From: Paramacrobiotus metropolitanus
Lineage: Eukaryota; Tardigrada; Eutardigrada; Parachela; Macrobiotidae
Direction of reading: 5' to 3'
DNA length: 64,000 bases
Assembly (NCBI RefSeq): GCF_019649055.1
Contig: NW_026570242.1
Location: 558,001-622,000, forward strand
Under the pieces are notes generated by a model. It saw only the letters and a list, made by a program, of their open reading frames with translations, was not told where the DNA came from and ran no database searches. The position numbers and the translations under genes were made by a program. Below, piece by piece: positions 57,439 to 64,000 of the stretch. The stretch's first letter is position 1, and each line of letters opens with the position of its first letter.

Positions 57439-57631
57439 AGCCTATTTTGCATCTGGATTCCGCGAGCTTAGTTATTCACAATTTGGAACCCTTCCGACCC
57501 GGAACTTCATATGTATTCCAAGTAATTATGAGAGCTCAGTATGAAAGTGGAGGTGTACAAGTGGATCGCTTTCACATTGCTTCGCAAGAAATTAAGACAG
57601 TTTCCACTGGATTTCCATCAGTAAAGATTAC
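57439..57631 (+). CDS. REJ/polycystin-like receptor: REJ segment
   Basis: The phase-1 acceptor GTGGCTAG gives EPILHLDSASLVIHNLEPFR, then PGTSYVFQVIMRA and VKIT. The L-x-I-x-x-L-x-P-G-x-x-Y-x-F-x-V pattern is the fibronectin-like strand pair of REJ modules. The polypyrimidine tract is weak, but an in-frame stop upstream forces the exon to start here. Donor GTAAGT at 57632 leaves phase 2. Confidence 0.8.
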
Positions 57632-57934
57632 GTAAGTGCAGTTACGCTTTACATAAAAAAATTTTCGCATTCACCCAACAGCTTGTATCAACACACCTGG
57701 CCGACAGTCCGTTTTTGATAGCGGGATATTCGGCAAGTTGGCTTACCGCAACGACAGTAATTAAAGGTTGTCACTTAATAAAAGTTGGACTGAAACTTAA
57801 GTATGCTGCATATTGCATAACAGTACCAAAGTGCATTACGGCTGATCTGAGTAAAAATTTTATTAATCAACGGAATTTTTCAGTCTGAAATAAATCCATT
57901 TTTCAGTCGTAAAATTAATATGATAACATTGTAG

Positions 57935-58016
57935 ATCCCCCAGAAGATTTGAGACAAGTCGTAGTTGTATTGAACCAGACCGGCGCATCAGAGGGAAAAT
58001 TCATTCTGTTCTGATA
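57935..58016 (+). pseudogene. Possible damaged REJ exon
   Basis: After AACATTGTAG one frame reads PPEDLRQVVVVLNQTGASEG and then KFILF before a stop. This is what should follow VKIT in a REJ module (the P-P motif). It needs entry in phase 1, but the previous exon leaves phase 2, and no donor precedes the TGA. The phase-2 frame is open to 58075 but does not look like REJ. Either an indel has broken the exon, the assembly has an error, or a further exon is missing. Confidence 0.4.
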
Positions 58017-58397
58017 GAGCGCGGTATTAATCCAGTTGTACAATCTGTGTCCATCGAAGTCCATCGAACGGAGTAGGTTGCAAACTTGCAGTAGGTCGCA
58101 AACCGTATACGGCACCATCATATACAATAAAGCAATACGTTAGTGTCCATACATAAGGAGCTGTGTAAGAAACAATAACGGTGAACGATGTACCGTACTT
58201 AACCGTGGGAAAAAAAACACGGTCTTTGAGAAACCATATGCTGTACTTGTAGTGCCGCGTAGGTACTTGTACGGTGTATCCGGTTATTATGACCGTCACG
58301 GTACCGTAAGACGGTAAGCGCAGAAGGCTGGTACCGTCAGTACGCGTAATAAAATTTGTACGATTTGAGATCTTAGGTCACCGTTGCAGACACACTT
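58017..58397. other. Stretch rich in GTACCGT words
   Basis: Scattered GTACCGT, ACGGTA and GTACTTGTA words in both orientations recall the 51671-51957 segment. No gene was seen. Confidence 0.35.
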
Positions 58398-58472
58398 GTA
58401 ACCGACCAAAACGTCCGGACGACCAAAACGCCCGCTGGATGTCTAGGTCGTCCGGACGTTTTGGTCGGTTAC
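58398..58472. repeat. Hairpin with perfect 27-bp arms
   Basis: GTAACCGACCAAAACGTCCG and seven more bases are inverted after a 21-base loop. The loop itself repeats AAAACGCCCG, like the arm. Confidence 0.88.
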
Positions 58473-58525
58473 ACACGCTATAACGGGATAGACAAGCCTG
58501 TCCCGTAATTTCCTACGTAAATGTG

Positions 58526-58691
58526 CTGTAGCGGCTCCACCAAGTTATACCACAGAGTTTGTGCACGAGAAAATAGTACCCAGCGTGTATGTATTAACTG
58601 TGCAGGCGAATGCATGGGCATGCACACTCTGCGTGGGTGCAGTTTACCCGTGCACAAACTCTGTGGTATAACTTTGGTGGAGCCGCTACAG
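58526..58691. mobile_element. MITE with 42-bp inverted ends
   Basis: 166 bp. CTGTAGCGGCTCCACCAAGT and its inverse match over about 42 bp with one 1-base indel. TA occurs at the third base of each end, so the true border could be TA-GCGGCTCC with a TA duplication. Confidence 0.8.
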
Positions 58692-58950
58692 TGCAGCTAA
58701 CCCTGGTAAGTGAGCCAACGCGAAGTTAGCCTTCAAAACGATGGCCACTTAACTACGTTATCGCAGATTCGCAGTGCCCAAATGCGCTCCGCAATTAAAT
58801 TGTCCCTTACTGCACCGACCGTTTTCTAGGCATCTTCCGCCAGGCAATCACGATTATTCCATTCTCATTGAAACATTGGGTGAGACTATAGGCAGCCATC
58901 TCACCCCCGTTTATTATAGGCCCCCCGCTTTACTATAGTCTATACTATAG

Positions 58951-59223
58951 ACCTGGGCAGTTATAGAAAATTGACCCAAAGTTAGAGCTACGAGTTACAG
59001 GGAGCGTGCGAGTTACACTAAGAGTTAAGTTATTTATGCAAGAAAACCGAGTTTCGAGTTAAACCGCGAGTTACGCTGCCATAGACAATATATAGAATTT
59101 TTATAAGAGTTAAGTTAGAGTTAAGTTCTCTTCTGAGCGAGTTACGCTAAAGAGTTAAGTTATAACTCAATAACTCGAAAATAACTCGCGTTAAGTTAAA
59201 TAGTTAAAATTAACTGCCCAGGT
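58951..59223. mobile_element. MITE with ACCTGGGCAGTTA ends
   Basis: 273 bp. ACCTGGGCAGTTA is inverted at the far end. The interior is made of GAGTTACG and AGAGTTAAGTTA words. A target duplication was not resolved. Confidence 0.75.
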
Positions 59224-59380
59224 CTGCCTGAGTGGGCGCCATCCCGCGCCCTACATGGTCCACCAGGCTTTTCCAACGGCCCGTCCTCAACTTCTGATTC
59301 TGACCACTCACTACTCTGACTCTGAATGCTTTAAGTGTGGGCGACCGGCCCCATGATATACGCTATACAGATATACAATG

Positions 59381-59537
59381 TAGGACGAAATGGTCGCATA
59401 GCCCCACACCCAGCATTCTGTACGCATGCGGTGCAGTGCACTTGTACGAACCGGATATTTTGAACTCAGTCGTACAGTGGACTGCGCTGCATTCGTACTG
59501 AATGTGGATATTTTGGGTATGCGACCATTTCGTCCTA
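59381..59537. mobile_element. Inverted-repeat element with 20-bp perfect ends
   Basis: TAGGACGAAATGGTCGCATA at 59381-59400 is exactly inverted at 59518-59537. 157 bp, with no coding sequence. Confidence 0.75.
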
Positions 59538-60124
59538 AGCTGTATATGCTGAACTGCGCGCTAAACCTTTATGCCAGATCGAACTGCACGCTAAACCTCT
59601 TTACACACAGCGCCTACCGCGCAGTTTATACTTCACAGACAACAACATAACATCTAGAACAATCTAGAAAACTACACGATGCCGGCAGCCACTTCACTAC
59701 TTGCTGACAAAGCATGACCACCCATGGTCTTACATAAGCATGACCACGCATGGTCTCTCATAATCACTATGTGTAGAGGTACAGCATACGCTGTATCCGC
59801 TGTATCTACCACATAAGTCTGATTCTGACTGCCCAAAGTCCGACCGCATGACTTTGACCAATAAAACTGGCCAATATCAAACCGGTTCTTAGGTAACCTG
59901 TTAATAATTTCACTGAACGTGCGAATTGCCAGCGTTCGGAAGTCCAACAATTAATTCCATGACAATCGCCATGTGAAACTCCTTGGGCCTTCTACGATCT
60001 TACTTGGGGGGAATTTGCTGGAACCCCAAGTAATGTGGGTACGTCGTTTCCACGATGGTCGGCAGCGTTTTTCTCTCCTTTACTAGTTAGAGCTTTTTCT
60101 GTGCTGTGCTTCATTTTATAGCCC
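59538..60124. other. Stretch with no recognised gene
   Basis: TGACCACSCATGGTCT occurs twice near 59706 and 59736. The short word TCTGATTCTGACTGCCCAAA near 59818 is a trace of foldback arm. Confidence 0.35.
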
Positions 60125-61885
60125 TTAAATGCGATCTCAACCGTTTTCCTGCTCGGGATGTGGGAAGGAGCCACGCGGGTGGAGAAACCACAAGAATGCA
60201 TGTCCGAAAACGTTGTCTGCGGCTCTGGCACCTATCCCTATCGCCCCTACCACAAGCAAAAACTCCGCAACAGCCGCGCTTACGCGCAGAGGCCTTTCGC
60301 CCATCGAAAGAGCGCATCATGCGTCCCATTCTCCATTGGGCAAGACCCGCTACACGGACGCGTTTGATGAGGGCCCTCCAACAGGTTGCCACCAATGACG
60401 ACAGCAAATCCTGGTGGAAGTTGCTGCCGTTTGGGTCCACGGCTCTTTGCCTGCCCTCGAAAAGCAAGCCCGGTAACTCAGGGTCGCTGGCGTTCACGGA
60501 TAAGCATAACATTGAGGTTTACGACAGCGACACTGCAGTTCCCCCTTCGACCCCGCCGCCGGGTTATGACCTGTAGCGATTGGGATGACCCTCCGCCGGC
60601 TGACCGCCAAGATTATTTGCGCCCGTTTAAAAGACCGACCAGCAGCCATTCTGTCTCCACAGCAACTGGGTGTCAATGTAAGCGGCGGAGCCGAAGCCAT
60701 AGTTCACGCAACCAGAAGATTCCTGGAATCGGCTGCCGACACGACAGAGTTGTTCTTAAGGTGGACTTCAAGAACGCCTTCAAAACACTGTCTCGCGAAC
60801 GCGTGGTTCTTGCATAACGAGACCCTGGGCGGAACGCCAGCGGCTTTGGCTGAGAGCTTCAGCCGGATAACTGAAGGTGCGCTTGCTATCGGCCTGGAGG
60901 TTAACGAGGCCAAGTGCGAGCTACTCCTATTTGGTGGACCGTTAATTTTCAGCGAGACGTCGCAGCAGAATTCCGTGTACGTTACCCACGCATGCGTACT
61001 TTGTCGGCATCCACCTCGTCGCTTCTCGTCGCACCCGTTCTGGATGAATCGACCGGGCCGCTTCTCACAAAAAAGCCAGCACGTTAGAGCTAGTATGCGA
61101 ACGGCTTCAGCTCCTACTCAGTTATCAAACATTGTTTCTTCTCAAAAACTGTCTGGCGCCCCGAACATACAGTAATTTACTTGCTACGGTGCCGCAATGC
61201 ATGGAAATACCCCGAATTGTTGTACCAACTAGACGAGCGATGCGAGACTGCTCTCAGAACCTGTCTAACGTACGGACCAACCACAGCAACTGCCCACCTT
61301 GGCGTCAAGCAACCCTACCGGTTAGCAGAGGCGGAATTAGCATCCGCCGGTCCGAAGATTTATCCCTTCCAGCCTTCTTGGCTTCGATTCATTCCGTATA
61401 CCGGTTTGTTGTCCGTATTACTGCCTAACTATGGTGTTGTTGACATCCCAGAAGCAGTAGAGTCCTGGAAGCTGAAAGCCCGCCAGCCAGAGCCCCCATA
61501 ACCTACATTTCGGAAGTCCCAAAAGGCCTGGGACTTGCCATTATGTTATGTTTCCCTCTCCTCTCTGCTGGAATTGTTTGAAAGAGATGAGGTTAATACA
61601 GTGCACCTACTCACCCAGTCTAAGCCAGAACTCGTCATCTGGTTGAACGCCTTGCTTTCCGCACACATCGGCAACCTGCTCGGTGACCACGAGCTAAAGA
61701 TTAGCATCGGCCTCCATCTCGGCGCCACGATCTGTGTACCTCATGACTGCGTCAAATGCCACAAACCCGTGAACGGTTACGGGAACCGCGGGCTGGCTTG
61801 CGCCTTTTCTGCCGGAAGGCATCCGCGTCACGGAGGGTTAAACAGCTTAAATAGCATATTTAGTAAAAGTTTTGTGTCTGCCGGT
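60125..61885 (+). pseudogene. LINE remnant from N-terminal zinc finger to C-terminal region
   Basis: This is the only copy with 5' coding sequence. The start FSCSGCGKEPRGWRNHKNAC holds a Cys-X2-Cys-X9-His-X3-Cys finger. Reverse transcriptase pieces follow in shifting frames: LRRLTAKIICARLKDRPAAI and QLGVNVSGGAEAIVHATRRF, then VDFKNAFKTLSRERV (motif A with its Asp). Motifs B and C are absent; the sequence jumps to EVNEAKCELLLFGG and then LPVSRGGISIRRSEDL. The Cys-His cluster (HDCVKCHKPVNGYGNRGLAC) comes next. The protein stops at AGVP, where AAGAAACC-type foldback sequence begins. Many frameshifts and an internal deletion make it dead. An N-terminal zinc finger together with this C-terminal cluster fits R2-like LINE organisation (inference). 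Confidence 0.8.
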
Positions 61886-62186
61886 GTCCCAAAAAATCTA
61901 AGAAACCAAAGAAACAAAAACATAAGAAAAATCTAAAAAACCTAAGAAACAAGAAAAAACTCACAACATTCCAGGAACCCTGTGAGCAAACTAAGAATAA
62001 TGCTAGAACCAGTTTTTATTGGGCAGAATCAGAGTTTTGGTTCAAAGAAATTGCGGTCCGAGTTAGACTCTGGGCCGTCGGAAGTCCCTAGTCATTAAAA
62101 GAGTAATGCGCAACTACGATATACTGTTCAATATATCTGAGAAGGGTTCTTTTAGGCCCATCGATCGACTACTTTGTTTTTTGCAG
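61886..62186. other. Foldback right arm and 3' end of intron
   Basis: AAGAAACCT-like units and the arm end GGGCC at 62076, then the polypyrimidine tract CTACTTTGTTTTTTGCAG of the next exon. Confidence 0.5.
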
Positions 62187-62464
62187 CTGTCATGTGATTG
62201 TGAGATCGGGATGTCAAGATGAAGTAAACCCCAATCAGCGACTAGTAAGAACCGCCGAATGCTTGGGCTGCCAAATCCGATACTGGAGCGTTTATGCGAT
62301 AAGAACGTCAAAACAGCCAAGCACCAGAGCTCAGCACTCCGAAGATGGGACGGGAGTGGTATTCAACTGGGAAAGTGGGTGTATGAAAAGCCGGAATGAT
62401 ACGCTATTGATTGTTAAACCGGGATCATTAGCACCAGGAGTAAAATACATATTCCAACACGTCG
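62187..62464 (+). CDS. REJ/polycystin-like receptor: further REJ segment
   Basis: The strong acceptor TTTGTTTTTTGCAG enters in phase 2, and GTGAGT at 62465 leaves phase 1. The product begins CHVIVRSGCQDEVNPNQRLV and continues RTAECLGCQIRYWSVYAI, the paired-Cys then Y-W-S-x-Y motif seen in REJ modules. It ends with TLLIVKPGSLAPGVKYIFQH, the L-x-P-G-x-x-Y-x-F strand. It therefore repeats the motif order of the exons at 50-57 kb. It may begin a second REJ unit or continue the first. The rest of the receptor (expected GPS site, membrane helices and PLAT domain in this family) would lie to the right of the window. Confidence 0.85.
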
Positions 62465-64000
62465 GTGAGTTTTGTTAAATCCAAATGGAGCATTCCCATA
62501 ATTAGCACAACAATGTGTCAGATATGACACAGAAGCAGGAAGAAAATGGGAGCAAAGTATGCCTTTTTTGTGTAACAATAAAGCAACCACAAACAAACAC
62601 AGAAAAAGCCAATGCGGCATATGCTGTGGAAAGTAGCTGCAAGCGCGCAAGTCAGAATCGTGATAATGATGCAGCGTGCTGCAGGTATGCAACAGCTGAT
62701 GCCGTAAAGCATGGAATCGCTCGTAAGCGCTGGGCTACGCCCCCAAGAGTGCAGAAATGCGCTGATTGGTCAGCGTAGACAAAGTATACGCTGAGTGAGC
62801 AGCGTAATAGCGCGGCACGAATGGCGTTGCCATGTGCGGGCGGGCGACAGAGAAAGCCACAAGAGGTGTCTACCGCCTCGAGTGAGCGGTCTCTGACATG
62901 CCTCTGGGCGGGAGTGGGAGCTCCTGCGAGCACCTTCCGACTCTGCCCCTGGCCAACCCGGTAGGGTGCCAGGATCCGATACCCAGTAGGGCCGGATGCC
63001 ACTTTGTCTCTAAACCCGGTAGGGTCGCTTCCTCCAGACCCGCGGTGCAGTGCACCGAACGGCCGAAATCTGGAGTGCACTCTGGTTGCAGGGGGTTCCA
63101 GTGTGGTTGAAGGCTTGCTTTGGTCGAACAAGTAAAAAAATAAAGTTTATAAGGCTCATTGGTTAAACATTGAAATAGAAAAATCACAATTTCAGTGAGA
63201 ATTAAAGTAAAGATCATAGTTAGAGATCCCAAAGCCAATTCCTTTGGTTAATGGCTAAACAAAAACATCAATTTCTTTGGTTAATAAAGTCTAAAAAAAC
63301 CAGGTTTGGTTAAAAAACTAGACGAAAAATGGCTTATTCCGGCTAGGGTTACCACAGGGCCGCTTTTGTCCACACGGGTCCTAGTCAACGGTCCGCTTTA
63401 TCCGATAGGATTGTTCTGGTCCTGTAGATCCGGGGCGACGGTTCCCAGAGATGTCCACAAGAGTCCAGCGAAGTAAATCCAGCGGTGCGGTATATGGAAG
63501 GCACGGTTGCATGCGCAAGGACAGGTTGTCCCCTTCCTGGTTCAATATGGTGGACCAAGCCCGTTTGGGCGGTCCATGTAGGGCCAGAGTGATGCCTCTG
63601 GACAGGAGAGGTGCTCCTGTGACCAAAATAGTATGCTTGGACGTATTCCGTTTGGATGGCCCATATGGGTCTCTAACTTGGACCGGTTTCTAACTAACTT
63701 GGCCTTGCATGCCAGTTTGGTCATGCGCCTAGGTCCAAAAATTTTTTAAGTCCAGGAGGGCCATAATGGAAAAATTTTTAAGTCCCAGGACCGAGGTGGT
63801 ATGATGGACCAAACCCGTTGGGCGGTCCAAACTCGGCCTCTGACATGCTCTGGGCCGGGATACAGGGTTCCGGAATGGCAAGGCCTTGCTTCTGGCCTTT
63901 GCTGGGGTGTGGGTCCTGTGTAACCGGTTTTGGCTCTCCGATGTGGACTTAGTCGTTTTTTGATAGGCCACGTCGTTGGACGGGCCAAAAGACTTATTCG
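62465..64000. repeat. GC-richer dispersed repeats, no recognised gene
   Basis: ATGGACCAAACCCGTTGGGC with GGTCC occurs near 63802, and a close variant (GTGGACCAAGCCCGTTTGGG) near 63550. TCTCTGACATGCCTCTGGGC near 62890 is echoed near 63838. The antisense frame at 62652-63131 falls in this material and is not considered a gene. No further exon of the large gene was found. Confidence 0.5.

Larger units (their letters stand above)
59278..62076. mobile_element. Foldback-like element surrounding a LINE
   Basis: The left arm remnant GGCCCGTCCTCAACTTCTGA (to 59335) and the right arm GAGTTAGACTCTGGGCC (ending 62076), with AAGAAACCT-like units at 61890-61950, bracket the LINE remnant 60125-61885 and an inverted-repeat element at 59381. 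The arms are short and worn, so the pairing is inferred. Confidence 0.45.

Noticed and set aside
62652-63131. 159-codon antisense frame at the right end
   Set aside because: It lies in GC-rich repeated sequence, overlaps another antisense frame and has no recognisable domain.

Overview
This is animal (metazoan) genomic DNA, most likely from an invertebrate. Coding sequence is split into small exons with GT/AG borders, introns run to 15 kb, and mobile elements are dense and nested. No rRNA, tRNA, CRISPR array or bacterial operon was seen. The species cannot be fixed from the sequence; the LINE family resembles ones I associate with chelicerates, cnidarians and other invertebrates (inference).

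The host content I can support is one very large + strand gene running from a start codon at 5184 to at least 62464 and open at the right edge. Its exons encode a signal peptide, a C-type lectin domain split over three exons (5184-5462, 20451-20623, 28866-29046), a laminin-G-like domain (44494-44880 and 46283-46585), eight EGF repeats in one exon (47870-48973), a PKD-like domain and receptor-for-egg-jelly (REJ) sequence (50130-51152, 56033-56163, 57439-57631), and the start of a further REJ-like segment (62187-62464). Reading phases agree at the junctions that can be tested, apart from a damaged-looking exon near 57935. This combination points to a polycystin-1/REJ-type receptor whose transmembrane part lies beyond the window. 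At least one exon between 29.05 and 44.49 kb was not found.

The rest is intron packed with repeats. Intron 1 (5.5-20.4 kb) holds a nearly intact, non-autonomous LTR retroelement (8433-13450). Its two 396-bp LTRs differ at one base, and it encodes a zinc-knuckle protein with two retropepsin-like folds but no reverse transcriptase. A foldback-like family with CTCTGACTCTGA-type arms and an AAGAAACCT core recurs at 3.4-4.0, 5.6-6.9, 14.6-14.9, 20.9-22.2, 31.0-31.8 and 59.3-62.1 kb. Five 3' fragments of a LINE family lie at 15.3, 17.2, 21.2, 38.4 and 60.1 kb. Short elements with clean target duplications include a TA-flanked pogo-type element, two Harbinger-type MITEs, one hAT-type MITE, and two copies of an element with 3-bp A/T target duplications; one of these has its empty site preserved next door.

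The 32-38 kb stretch is a patchwork of duplicated 1.4-kb modules carrying a TTCTGACG minisatellite, a (TA)n array and a 0.9-kb duplication. The right end (62.5-64 kb) is GC-richer repeat sequence with no recognised gene.
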